DNA of 64,000 nucleotides. Source: Proteobacteria bacterium UBA981 (GTDB lineage Bacteria > Pseudomonadota > Gammaproteobacteria > Ga0077536). Shown one piece after another: positions 44,054-52,800 of this stretch (within the stretch, counting starts at the first letter, position 1; every line of letters begins with the position of its first letter). The DNA lies in the NCBI GenBank assembly GCA_002292285.1, contig DBBP01000024.1:62001-126000 (forward strand), written 5' to 3'. The notes beneath the pieces were generated by a model. The model was given only the letters and a program-made list of their open reading frames with translations, was not told the DNA's origin and searched no databases. A program made the translations under genes and the position numbers.

Positions 44054-44785
44054 TTATTCGGAGCGGGCTTCGCAAACCAGGTACTGGCACGAATACCAGC
44101 TTGGCGGCCGACCCAGCAGTTGACGGGTGCGGCCCCATAGTCTTCGTAGCATCGAGGCGCGCATTTGCGGCATGAGGCCCAGGTTCACCACGCGAAATCC
44201 AGACCCCGAGATAAACTCGCAGAATTCCGCCTGATTCCATTCGCGTACATGTTGCGGATGCATGGAGCGAATGCACGCCTGACCGCGTAATACGTCGCGC
44301 TCAGGCGTCGATAGCACGAGCGCTCCATGCGGTGCGAGGTGGGCACGAATAAACTCCAAACAGGCGCGCGGGTCGACCAGATGTTCAATAACGTCCGCGC
44401 AGATAATCACATCGAATTGGCGCCCGATGCGTAAGTCTGCAACCTCAAGATTGACCGCGTGGAATGACGCGCGCGGTAAAATACGTCTCGCCAAAGCAGC
44501 GGTATTCGGTTGGTCAACGATATGTACATCGACCTTGCCGTCATCGACCAACGTGGCGAGTTTGCGCGGCGGACCACTACCAACATCCATAACGCTACCA
44601 GATCCTCGTTGCCGAACCAGTTTCGCGGCCAAGGCATAGACGTCGTACTGATACAGGCTCGCCGTGGCGATGCGCGCTTCTGACCAATACTCAGTCTCGT
44701 CGCTGGGGTCATAGGTTGTTTGAACTAGGTTCTCTGTATATCCCGACTTGATACAAAACATCGAGTCTTCCACCACCTTGGTCAT
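44054..44785 (-). CDS. Class I SAM-dependent methyltransferase
   Basis: This 243-residue protein has SVMDVGSGPPRKLATLV as motif I. FDVIICADVIEHLVDPRACLEFIRAHLAPHGALVLSTPERD is typical of the UbiE/Coq3-like fold. The start is ATG 44785 or ATG 44761; both have G-rich sequence upstream. Four bases separate it from the asparagine synthase-like gene, so they are co-translated. The acceptor is unknown, probably a sugar in the same pathway. Confidence 0.85.
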   Translation of the reverse strand: MTKVVEDSMFCIKSGYTENLVQTTYDPSDETEYWSEARIATASLYQYDVYALAAKLVRQRGSGSVMDVGSGPPRKLATLVDDGKVDVHIVDQPNTAALARRILPRASFHAVNLEVADLRIGRQFDVIICADVIEHLVDPRACLEFIRAHLAPHGALVLSTPERDVLRGQACIRSMHPQHVREWNQAEFCEFISGSGFRVVNLGLMPQMRASMLRRLWGRTRQLLGRPPSWYSCQYLVCEARSE

Positions 44786-45022
44786 CCACCCTGTTCTTGC
44801 TTAATGCCCGATATCGCGGGATATTTCGAGGCCGAACGTACGTATGGACGCCCGGTGCCCGCCAAGTATACGACGCACTGCGGGCAGCATTGGGACGTGC
44901 TTCATGGTATCGAAGCGTATTGCTGTCCGCTCCCGTAACTAACACTCGATGCAGCCCTACCGTGCTTCGTTTGTGAACGTCACGGGAGGGGAGCGCTCGC
45001 AAGGTGTTAATGTCGCTATGCG

Positions 45023-45937
45023 CTACACACCAGCATCAGATTTACGCGCGCGATAGGCGAATGCGCCCGTGTTCAGAATCGATTGCCAATCCCGATCTGA
45101 GCGAGCCCGGCCATTGCGGCGTCGCCACATCCAATAGAGCCGATGCAGGCACAACAGCGGTTTAATTAACGCGGTTGACCAACGCGGCGAGAGACCGACA
45201 AACAGGCCCTCGCGGAACAGCGCGTGGATAGCCAGATAAGCACCGTCCCCAAACACGAACTCAGTCTCCAGGCCGGCGTCTTGCAAAGCGGACCACACGC
45301 CATGATGCGTCATGTTGAAATAGCTTGCCCAATCGTGAAACGGGATGAGGTAGGCCACTGTGCCGAAATACATCCCGCCCGGCTTGAGCACTCGCGCAAC
45401 TTCTCTGAGCATGACGCTCGGGTGTTTGATGTGTTCGAGAACTGCGAGTGACATGACGAAATCAATTGAATTGTTGGCGAATGGCAGGGCGTGCGCGTCG
45501 GCCCACAGAGGCGCGTGCGGGTGGTTGTAGTCAAAACCGACCCAGCGATATCCGGCTTTCTCGAGCGTGGCCCGATAAGCGCCAGCACCACAACCCAGGT
45601 CCAGGCACACGCTGTCGGGGGTCGCCGCGCGCGGGATGTAGGTGGCCATTTCGGCGCTCAAATGGACAGGTAACTGTGCGGGATCAAACTCGACTTCGGG
45701 CGCAGAATGCGGGCGCATCAAGCCGAATTGTGGTTCTGGACCGTCAACCCCAGGACCGATGTTGATGCCGATTTCAACGCGCTTGGGTGCGGTTAAGCGC
45801 AGGTCATAGGGGCCGGGCTCCAGCTTCGCGAATGTCGCACTGCATGCTTGGCAAGCGGCGCGCTCTGCGTCGAACACCAGCTTGCTGTGGCAGTTAGGGC
45901 AAGCCAGTAGATCCTGAAATTCGCTGGCCGAGTTCAT
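45023..45937 (-). CDS. SAM methyltransferase with N-terminal zinc ribbon
   Basis: This 304-residue protein joins a Trm112-like zinc ribbon (C13-P-N-C16 and C29-Q-A-C32, about residues 8-45) to a class I methyltransferase. VCLDLGCGAGAYRATLEKAGY is motif I, and FANNSIDFVMSLAVLEHIKHPSVMLREVARVLKPGGMYFGTV the later motifs. It is the first gene of the minus-strand glycan-type cluster. A gap of about 240 bases to the next gene suggests either an internal promoter or a separate transcript. The acceptor is unknown. Confidence 0.85.
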   Translation of the reverse strand: MNSASEFQDLLACPNCHSKLVFDAERAACQACSATFAKLEPGPYDLRLTAPKRVEIGINIGPGVDGPEPQFGLMRPHSAPEVEFDPAQLPVHLSAEMATYIPRAATPDSVCLDLGCGAGAYRATLEKAGYRWVGFDYNHPHAPLWADAHALPFANNSIDFVMSLAVLEHIKHPSVMLREVARVLKPGGMYFGTVAYLIPFHDWASYFNMTHHGVWSALQDAGLETEFVFGDGAYLAIHALFREGLFVGLSPRWSTALIKPLLCLHRLYWMWRRRNGRARSDRDWQSILNTGAFAYRARKSDAGV

Positions 45938-46009
45938 GTTTTCAGGTAGCCTTGGGAGAACACCTTAGCCCGCGCGGGATGGGCTACGAACCGTTCCGAG
46001 CCAGGGCAA

Positions 46010-47479
46010 CTAGCCGGCGAGGTCGTAGGCCTCGAGTTGCGGGTTGGTCATTTCCTCAAAGAACCGTGCGCGCGACCATGGCCAGCTTGCGGGCACGCCA
46101 TTTTTGTCCAGATACCAACTGTTACAACCAGTCGCCCAGATGGATTTTTTGGCTGCTTCGCTGCGCTCAACTTCGAAATTCTCGGTCGCTTCAGGGGACG
46201 CGCTGATTTGCGCGCAGCGTCCGGCACGAATCTCCTCCATCAGGCGCAGGATATAGCCGACCTGATATTCAGCGATTTGAATCAGGGAGAAGTTGCCGAC
46301 CGGTCCATTGGGTCCGTTGAGCATGAAAAAATTAGGAAATTCTGGAATCGAGATCGACAGGTAGGCGACGGGGTGTTCGGACCAAACATCGTCCAGATTG
46401 ACACCGTCCCGCCCGAGCACCGTGGTGGGGCGGATAAAGTTTTCGGCGTTGAAGCCCGTCGCGACGACCAGTACATCGAGCTCATGCAGCACGCCATCTT
46501 TAGTGCGCACGCCGCCTGCTTCCACGGCATCGATGCCCGACGTCACCAGGTCGGCGTTCGGATGTTGAATCTTGTCGTAAAAATCGCCTGAGAAAATCAG
46601 ACGTTTACAACCCGCGCGATAGTCGGGTCGCAGTTGCTTGCGGAGTTCGGGGTCGCGGACGTTATCTTCCAGATTAGCCAGGCAGGCGCCCTCGACTTCC
46701 TTCATTTCTGCCGACTCGGCGTCGATAACCGCGTTCGAGAAAATCTCGAAATCATCGTTGACCTGTTTGCGGATAGCCTCGAGCTTGCTGGGGTCTCGGC
46801 GAAACGCTGCTTTTTCTTCGTCCGTGTAATCGACGACGTCAATCGGCATGATCCATTGGGCCGTGCGCTGAAATAAATCGAAGTGCGCGACTTTTTCGAC
46901 CAATGCGGAAGTGATTTGAATCGCGGTCGATCCGGTACCAATCACGCCGACGCGTTTGCCTTCCAACGCGACACTGTGATCCCATCGCGCGCTATGGAAG
47001 CTTGCGCCGGCAAAGCTATCGAGGCCCGGGATGTCGGCGACTTTCGGGTGATGTAAAACGCCGGTCGCAGCGATGACGAAATCGGCTACATCCTCTCGTC
47101 CGGTTGACGTTCTGAGGTGCCAGCGGCCGTCGCGGAATTCGCAGTGCGGTACCGCTTCATTGAAACGAATCGATTCGCGGACCTCGTATTTGTCGACGAC
47201 TGATTCGAAATAGGCATGAATCTCGGGGCCCGGCGCGAAGGTGGACGTCCAGTTCGGATTGGGTTCGAAAGAATAGGTATACATGTGCGCGGGTACGTCG
47301 CAGGCGATGCCGGGGTAGGTGTTCTCGCGCCACGTGCCACCGATGCGGTCCGTTTTCTCGTAGATGACGTAGTTGTGGTAGCCTGCTTCACGGAATTTGA
47401 TAGCCGTAAGAATACCGGCCATCCCGGCGCCAATAATGACGATGCGCAGATCGCGATCGGTCGCAGTTGCGGTGGTCAT
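46010..47479 (-). CDS. Flavin-containing/Baeyer-Villiger monooxygenase
   Basis: This 489-residue FAD/NADPH monooxygenase has GAGMAG at about 17-22, GGTWRENTYPGIACDVPAHMYTYSF (in part) for the FAD lid, and the fingerprint FAGASFHSARWD at 156-167. GTGSTA at about 181-186 binds NADPH. The WD ending of the fingerprint is accepted in Baeyer-Villiger enzymes. ATG 47479 has GGGAGAG upstream; the TTG at 47494 does not. It is divergent from the GST-like gene. It is the third such enzyme in the window, distinct in sequence from the other two. Confidence 0.9.
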   Translation of the reverse strand: MTTATATDRDLRIVIIGAGMAGILTAIKFREAGYHNYVIYEKTDRIGGTWRENTYPGIACDVPAHMYTYSFEPNPNWTSTFAPGPEIHAYFESVVDKYEVRESIRFNEAVPHCEFRDGRWHLRTSTGREDVADFVIAATGVLHHPKVADIPGLDSFAGASFHSARWDHSVALEGKRVGVIGTGSTAIQITSALVEKVAHFDLFQRTAQWIMPIDVVDYTDEEKAAFRRDPSKLEAIRKQVNDDFEIFSNAVIDAESAEMKEVEGACLANLEDNVRDPELRKQLRPDYRAGCKRLIFSGDFYDKIQHPNADLVTSGIDAVEAGGVRTKDGVLHELDVLVVATGFNAENFIRPTTVLGRDGVNLDDVWSEHPVAYLSISIPEFPNFFMLNGPNGPVGNFSLIQIAEYQVGYILRLMEEIRAGRCAQISASPEATENFEVERSEAAKKSIWATGCNSWYLDKNGVPASWPWSRARFFEEMTNPQLEAYDLAG

Positions 47480-47767
47480 AGTCAACTCTCCCAAGCGCCG
47501 TACGACAGTGTGCGAACGTGCTCGTCGTTTTAATTCAAGAGGGGCTGGCGCGATGAGGCGAGTGACAGCGTCGTCGCCAATTCAGCCAGCTGGGCCGAAA
47601 TACTAGCGCATTTCCCATCACAGGTTTAACGCTGTCCGAGGTGACCCGTGCGAAATTACGTAATTCTGAATCCATTTCGGGTGTCGTGCGGCGTGTCGGA
47701 ATGGGGCCGGTAACAGGGCGGGTAGGCGGCTATACTCGTTAGCTGTGAACGGCAACCGGGGGGAGAA
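47480..47767. promoter_or_regulatory. Divergent promoter region with a perfect 12-bp palindrome
   Basis: The stretch between a monooxygenase gene and a GST-like gene contains AATTACGTAATT at 47654-47665, a perfect palindrome that could be an operator. TATACT at 47731-47736 is a good -10 element for the GST-like gene, 31 bases before its ATG, but no matching -35 is seen. Both assignments are inference. Confidence 0.35.
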
Positions 47768-48547
47768 ATGGCCGAGTACGTGAGCATCGAACAAGCGCGC
47801 GCAGCAAGCGGGATGCGGCTGATTGTGGCTGAAGGGGTGCCCGGGCCATGGGCCGAAGGTATTCGCGGCGTCCTCGACGCTAAAAAAATCTCCTACGTTC
47901 GCGGGCGATTCGATATAACGAGTGACCACGCCGATCTCATCGCGTGGACGGCGCAGGCATCGGTGCCCGTAATCGCCTGGAACGACGAATTCCCGCGCTC
48001 TAACTGGATGGAACAGATATTTTTGGCCGAGCGCATCCAACCGGAACCGGGCCTGATTCCAGCCGTGCTGGAAGACCGTACTGTGATGTTCGGATTGTTG
48101 AGCGAACTCTGTGCGCCGCATGGTTTTGGCTGGAGCCGGCGCATTATTCTCATCGACAACGCGCTCAGAAACCCTGACCTGCCGGACGAGAACAAAGGCT
48201 TTTTCCGGCACTTCGGTGCCAAGTACGGCTATTCCGAGGCCGCCGCGGCAGCGGCGCCAGGACGGGTCGTTGAAATTCTCAACGCATTACACCAGCAACT
48301 GTCCGAGCAGCAGGCCAAAGGTCGCCGCTACTTTGTGGGTGGGCAGCTCTCGGCACTCGATATCTACTGGGCTGGCTTTTCCCACCTGATAGAGCCTCTG
48401 CCACCAGAACAATGTCCGATGCTGGACGAGTTTCGCCCGATGTACGCGAACCTTGACCCGGCAGTTAGCGCGGCAGCGACTGCTGAGCTGATGACACATC
48501 GTGAATTTATCTACGTCGAGCATCTGGGGTTACCCATGGATTTGTAA
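47768..48547 (+). CDS. Glutathione S-transferase-like protein
   Basis: This 259-residue protein has an N-terminal thioredoxin-like half (MRLIVAEGVPGPWAEGIRGVLDAKKISYVRGRFD, with VPVIAWND for the cis-Pro segment) and an all-helical C-terminal half with FVGGQLSALDIYWAGFSHLI, the conserved N-capping/ALDI segment of GSTs. It is cytosolic. It may conjugate or isomerise reactive products of the neighbouring oxidases; the substrate is unknown. GGGGGGAG precedes the ATG. A 55-base gap leads to the quinoprotein dehydrogenase on the same strand. Confidence 0.8.
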   Translation: MAEYVSIEQARAASGMRLIVAEGVPGPWAEGIRGVLDAKKISYVRGRFDITSDHADLIAWTAQASVPVIAWNDEFPRSNWMEQIFLAERIQPEPGLIPAVLEDRTVMFGLLSELCAPHGFGWSRRIILIDNALRNPDLPDENKGFFRHFGAKYGYSEAAAAAAPGRVVEILNALHQQLSEQQAKGRRYFVGGQLSALDIYWAGFSHLIEPLPPEQCPMLDEFRPMYANLDPAVSAAATAELMTHREFIYVEHLGLPMDL

Positions 48548-48602
48548 TCGCAACACTCGTGCAATGATGCTGTTCCCTCCTAACGCCTCGAGGTTTGACC
48601 TG

Positions 48603-50678
48603 ATGAGACATTTCCCGCGCCTGCTGAGCTTGTTGCTGGTGATTACGCTATCACCGACGCTGGCGTTTGCCGCCGAATTCGACCCGACCGAGCTCGACGA
48701 CGAGAACGACGGCGAGAACTGGATGGCTTATGGGCGCACGCATAGCGAGCAGCGCTACTCGCCGCTGCGGGAAATCAATCACAACAACGTTGGGAAACTG
48801 GGGCTCGCCTGGTCGCTCGAACTTCCCGATGCGCGCCAGATTGTCGCCACCACCCTCGCCATCGACGGGGTGCTGTATGTCACCAGCAGCTTTAGTGTGG
48901 TCACCGCAATTGACGCGCGCACACAAAAAGTCCTGTGGACGTACGATCCGAAAGTAACTGAGCATGCCGGTAAAACGTTGCGTGTTCTTTGGGGTACAAG
49001 CCGCGGGGTCGCGTACTGGGATGGCAAGATTTTTGCGGCTGCTGGCGATGGGCGACTGATTGCGCTTGACGCAAAGACTGGCGCAGAAATCTGGACCACG
49101 ATGACCGTTGAGAAGGATAGCTACTACTACGTCACGGGCGCGCCGCGCGCCTTCAATGGCAAGGTCATCATCGGTAATGGCGGCACGGAGATGGGGCCTG
49201 CGCGCGGCTATGTCACCGCCTATGACGCGAATAGCGGCGAACAGGTTTGGCGCTTTTACGTCGTGCCCGGCAATCCCGCTGACGGATTCGAGGATAACGC
49301 GCAGAAGATGGCCGCGAAAACCTGGAATGGTGAATGGTGGAAGCATGGCGGTGGCGGCAATGTCTGGAATGCCATCACTTTCGACCCCGATTACAACCAT
49401 ATTTACCTTGGCACCGGCAACGGCTCACCATGGAATCAGAAGATTCGGTCGCCGGGCGGCGGTGACAATTTGTTTCTGTGTTCCATCGTCGCACTCGACG
49501 CGGACACCGGACGATATAAATGGCACTACCAGACGGTGCCCGGCGAGACCTGGGACTTCAATTCTGCGATGGATATCGTGACGGTCGATTTCAATGTGCA
49601 CGACCGCGAGGTCAAGGGCCTGATGCACGCGCCCAAGAATGGTTTCTTCTACATTATCAATCGTTCGAACGGAAAATTGCTGTCCGCCAAACCGTTTACG
49701 AAGGTCACCTGGGCGACCGAAGTTGATATGAAGTCAGGCCGCCCGATTGAAGTTGCCGGGTCGCGCTACGAAGACGGTGAGGTCAAAATCTGGCCGGGAC
49801 CGCTGGGTGCGCACAACTGGCAGCCGATGTCCTGGAACCCGAATACGAAATTAATGTATTTGCCATATCACGATATTCCTGGCACCTATAACGACACCAA
49901 AATAAAGCACGTTGATTTCCAGGCTACAGGTTTCGAGTTTGACGTTGGCGTTGCCTACGGTGCGGACGATATTTCTCCCGACGTGGCAACCAGCGGTCTG
50001 ATGGCCTGGGACCCGATCACGCAGACTGTCGCCTGGAAGATTCCTTATCCAGCAATGTGGCATGGCGGCACCATGACGACCGGAGGGAATCTCGTTTTCC
50101 AGGGACGTGGTGACGGAAAACTGTTCGCCTATCGCGCTGACACTGGTGAGAAAGTTTGGGAGTTTGATGCCAAACACGGCATCTCTGCACCACCGATCAC
50201 CTATCAAGTCGACGACCAGCAGTTCATCGCCGTACCCGTCGGCTGGGGTGGTGGCGCGGCCATGCTGGGTGGTTCGATGGGTGCGCAGCATGGCTGGCCC
50301 TACGGCATGCATCCGCGGCGTTTACTGGTGTTCGCGCTGGACGGTCAGGCGGAATTGCCTCCAACGCCGCCGCCGATGTTTGCAACGCCCGTCGATGACC
50401 CGGCTTTTGAGATTGATCCTGCCTTACTGGCGTCCGGCACCGACATCTGGTCGAAAACCTGCTCCTGGTGCCATGGACCGGGCGGCGTCGCATCCGGCGG
50501 CGCGCCCGATTTGCGCGCCTCAGGGGTCATGTTAGATCTTGATGCGTTGAGCAACGTCGCTCTTGAGGGTGCGTTGACGGCGCGCGGCATGCCGAAGTTC
50601 GAGAACTACAGCAAAGAAGATATGCGTGCGGTGCAACACTTCATCCGCTCGAAGGCGCGCGCAGCGCTGGCGGAGTAA
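48603..50678 (+). CDS. PQQ-dependent quinohemoprotein alcohol dehydrogenase (type II-like)
   Basis: This 691-residue periplasmic enzyme has a signal peptide at about 1-23 (LLSLLLVITLSPTLAFA), then an eight-bladed PQQ propeller and a C-terminal cytochrome c domain. Metal/PQQ residues are E196 (GNGGTEMG), N273 (GTGNGSPWN) and catalytic D318 (GETWDFN). N320 stands where lanthanide-dependent enzymes have Asp, so calcium is expected. The vicinal Cys-Cys pair normal in this family is replaced by Val-Leu (about 128-129, before RGVAYWDG). Heme c binds at C620-S-W-C623-H624, with M663 as probable axial ligand. It oxidises alcohols and passes electrons to the respiratory chain. No PQQ synthesis genes are nearby. 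Confidence 0.92.
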   Translation: MRHFPRLLSLLLVITLSPTLAFAAEFDPTELDDENDGENWMAYGRTHSEQRYSPLREINHNNVGKLGLAWSLELPDARQIVATTLAIDGVLYVTSSFSVVTAIDARTQKVLWTYDPKVTEHAGKTLRVLWGTSRGVAYWDGKIFAAAGDGRLIALDAKTGAEIWTTMTVEKDSYYYVTGAPRAFNGKVIIGNGGTEMGPARGYVTAYDANSGEQVWRFYVVPGNPADGFEDNAQKMAAKTWNGEWWKHGGGGNVWNAITFDPDYNHIYLGTGNGSPWNQKIRSPGGGDNLFLCSIVALDADTGRYKWHYQTVPGETWDFNSAMDIVTVDFNVHDREVKGLMHAPKNGFFYIINRSNGKLLSAKPFTKVTWATEVDMKSGRPIEVAGSRYEDGEVKIWPGPLGAHNWQPMSWNPNTKLMYLPYHDIPGTYNDTKIKHVDFQATGFEFDVGVAYGADDISPDVATSGLMAWDPITQTVAWKIPYPAMWHGGTMTTGGNLVFQGRGDGKLFAYRADTGEKVWEFDAKHGISAPPITYQVDDQQFIAVPVGWGGGAAMLGGSMGAQHGWPYGMHPRRLLVFALDGQAELPPTPPPMFATPVDDPAFEIDPALLASGTDIWSKTCSWCHGPGGVASGGAPDLRASGVMLDLDALSNVALEGALTARGMPKFENYSKEDMRAVQHFIRSKARAALAE

Positions 50679-50840
50679 TTCGCGCCTGCATGGCAGGTGT
50701 TGTGAACAACTGCTCGTCACGATAGCCGTCGCGGCGTGGTAGCGAGGTGCCAGCGGGACGCTACTGTGAATCGAGATAAAGTCGGTTCGTGCAGGATCAG
50801 GTGTACGGCGTGACTTGCATACATCCAGGGAGGTGCGGAA

Positions 50841-50969
50841 ATGTCCACTGATAAATTTGAGCCGTATGAAATCACGGCGCCTGGACGAGCCTGGTGCGGG
50901 CTCGCGAAACCTGCGGATATCAGTTGGGTGGTCGCCCTTTTCGCAACGACAGAACACCAATTACTGTGA
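50841..50969 (+). CDS. Hypothetical 42-residue protein coupled to the Old Yellow Enzyme
   Basis: A short frame begins at ATG 50841 with a strong ribosome site (GGGAGG, seven bases upstream). It runs MSTDKFEPYEITAPGRAWCG and on, ending in TGA at 50967-50969. That TGA shares its last base with the ATG of the Old Yellow Enzyme (TGATG). The dehydrogenase's own start has no ribosome site, so ribosomes probably reach it by termination-reinitiation after this ORF. It could be a leader peptide, a small functional protein or a truncated gene. I do not recognise a family. Confidence 0.5.
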   Translation: MSTDKFEPYEITAPGRAWCGLAKPADISWVVALFATTEHQLL

Positions 50970-52108
50970 TGGCTGCTCTTTTTGAACCGTTTCAGATCCG
51001 TGGACTCTCGCTAAAGAATCGCGTGTGCGTGTCGCCGATGAGCCAATACGCGGCGACAGACGGTTATGCCAATGATTGGCACTTCGCACATCTCAGCAGA
51101 TTCGCTCTCGGTGGTTGTGGTCTTGTGTTCACCGAAGCGACCGGGGTTCTCGCTGAGGGTCGGCGAACGCACGGCGACTTGGGACTTTGGCACGATTCGC
51201 ATATCGCAGAGCTACAACGCATTACCACCTTTATAAAGTCGCAGGGCTCGGCGGTCGGAGTTCAGCTAGCTCACGCGGGCAGAAAAGCCAGTGAACGACG
51301 GCCTTGGCACGGCGAGACTCCGGTTGATGCTGAAGACTCTCAGCTTCGCAATGAGAATCCCTGGCCCGCCATGGGGCCAACTACGCAACCTTATGGTGAC
51401 GGCTGGCCAAGCCCGAAAATGATGACTGAGTCCGATATCCAAACAGTTATCGCGGCGTTTGGATCAGCGGCAAAACGAGCTGACGAAGCTGGCTTTGACA
51501 TGATTGAAGTCTACGCCGCGCACGGGTTCCTTCTGCATCAGTTTTATTCACCTCTCAACAATGACCGAGATGACAGGTGGGGCGGAGATTTCGAGGGACG
51601 CACGAAGCTGGCGCTCGATGTCGCTTCGTCGATAAGAGAACACTGGCCGGACGACAAGCCGTTATCGTTTCGCATTTCCGCGACTGACTGGCTGGATGAC
51701 GGCTGGACGATAGAGGACAGCGTGCGCCTCGCGAGGGCGCTGAAGTCACGGGGCGTCGACATCATCGATTGCTCAAGCGGTGGTTTGGGCGGCCCGTATC
51801 CAGCGCCCCGGTTCCCGATTGGACCCGCATTCCAGGCAGAACTTGCCGCGGCGGTTCGCGAAGGCGCGGACATGCCAACCATGGCAGTTGGTTTTATCTG
51901 GCAGCCGGAAGTGGCCAATGTGGTCATCGAGTCGGGGCAAGCCGATCTCGTTGCGCTCGCCAGAGAACTGTTAAGCGATCCGAATTGGGCCCTACACGCA
52001 GCGTCGAAGCTTGATGTGGATACAAATTTTTCGATGTGGGCGCCCGCATTCGGATGGTGGCTGAACAAGCGCAAGCGTGTGTTGCAGAAACTGGGTTTGG
52101 GGGAATGA
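50969..52108 (+). CDS. Old Yellow Enzyme family NADH:flavin oxidoreductase
   Basis: This 379-residue FMN barrel of the YqjM-like class has LFEPFQIRGLSLKNRVCVSPMSQYAATDG at the start (in part), VQLAHAGRKASERRPW for FMN and substrate contacts, YAAHGFLLHQFYSPLNNDRDDRWGG around the active site, and ADLVALARELLSDPNWALHAA at the end. The YqjM redox-tuning cysteine is Ser (SPMSQY). It reduces activated alkenes such as enones with NAD(P)H. Translation seems coupled to the small ORF at 50841. It is distinct from the enzyme at 13565-14725. Confidence 0.9.
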   Translation: MAALFEPFQIRGLSLKNRVCVSPMSQYAATDGYANDWHFAHLSRFALGGCGLVFTEATGVLAEGRRTHGDLGLWHDSHIAELQRITTFIKSQGSAVGVQLAHAGRKASERRPWHGETPVDAEDSQLRNENPWPAMGPTTQPYGDGWPSPKMMTESDIQTVIAAFGSAAKRADEAGFDMIEVYAAHGFLLHQFYSPLNNDRDDRWGGDFEGRTKLALDVASSIREHWPDDKPLSFRISATDWLDDGWTIEDSVRLARALKSRGVDIIDCSSGGLGGPYPAPRFPIGPAFQAELAAAVREGADMPTMAVGFIWQPEVANVVIESGQADLVALARELLSDPNWALHAASKLDVDTNFSMWAPAFGWWLNKRKRVLQKLGLGE

Positions 52109-52121
52109 TGAATTTCCGGAG

Positions 52122-52766
52122 TCATGGGTAATCATGGGCACGATCAAACGCGAACATTAGCGGCTTAGAAGCACACATCTTTTCGAAATTGGTAGTCGCC
52201 GCAGCACGGACATGGGTTGAAATCGGTGTTGTGACGGCACGCACCAGCGCTTTTATAACCGGACTCTCCGGTTCTTCGTTGACCGAAGAGATCACCGGGA
52301 CAGCGCTACACCGAATGATTGTTTGGGCATATTCATCTGGAATATCAGAAACGTATACGACGGCCTGTAGTGGCAAGCTCGACGACGTTGTGACGTGACA
52401 ACTGTCGGTGCTCACTGAAATTGTCGTGCCCTCGTATAGTGGATGCGAGAAACACATCAGAGTGCCGCAGCAAGTGGACGTCGCAGTGGTGACGATGCCA
52501 CCTGCTGTTAGTTTCGAGAACGCCAGTAATTCTTGTGACGACTTGTCTACTATTAATGCGTTCGCGAAATACACTACATCGATGCCACGTGCAAAGTTCG
52601 CGACTTCGACGGGCAGTGCGTTGTGCGGGCTTTTGCTCGCGGAAATCAAGCCCCGTTGGCGGCAGTCGGAACACAGGCATTCAACGTGATAGCGTACCGC
52701 CGGATCGCACAGTGTGATTCGGCAATCCCCACACCGACATTGGAGGAAGGCCTCTGGCGCATTCAT
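52122..52766 (-). CDS. GFA-like zinc-binding protein (DUF6151-like)
   Basis: This 214-residue protein has a metal-binding pattern like the glutathione-dependent formaldehyde-activating fold. CRCGDCRITLCDP near residue 10 is followed by HVECLCSDCRQRG near 28-40 and TSTCCGTLMCF near 97-106. GIDVVYFANALIVDKSSQELLAFSKLTAGGIVTTATSTCC resembles the DUF6151 branch rather than canonical GFA proteins. A catalytic role is not demonstrated; zinc binding is the safest statement. It is convergent with the Old Yellow Enzyme gene and lies just downstream of an SDR gene on its own strand. Confidence 0.65.
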   Translation of the reverse strand: MNAPEAFLQCRCGDCRITLCDPAVRYHVECLCSDCRQRGLISASKSPHNALPVEVANFARGIDVVYFANALIVDKSSQELLAFSKLTAGGIVTTATSTCCGTLMCFSHPLYEGTTISVSTDSCHVTTSSSLPLQAVVYVSDIPDEYAQTIIRCSAVPVISSVNEEPESPVIKALVRAVTTPISTHVRAAATTNFEKMCASKPLMFAFDRAHDYP

Positions 52767-52800
52767 GGACGGCTCTGCTTGCGGGCAAAATTCGCATGAC

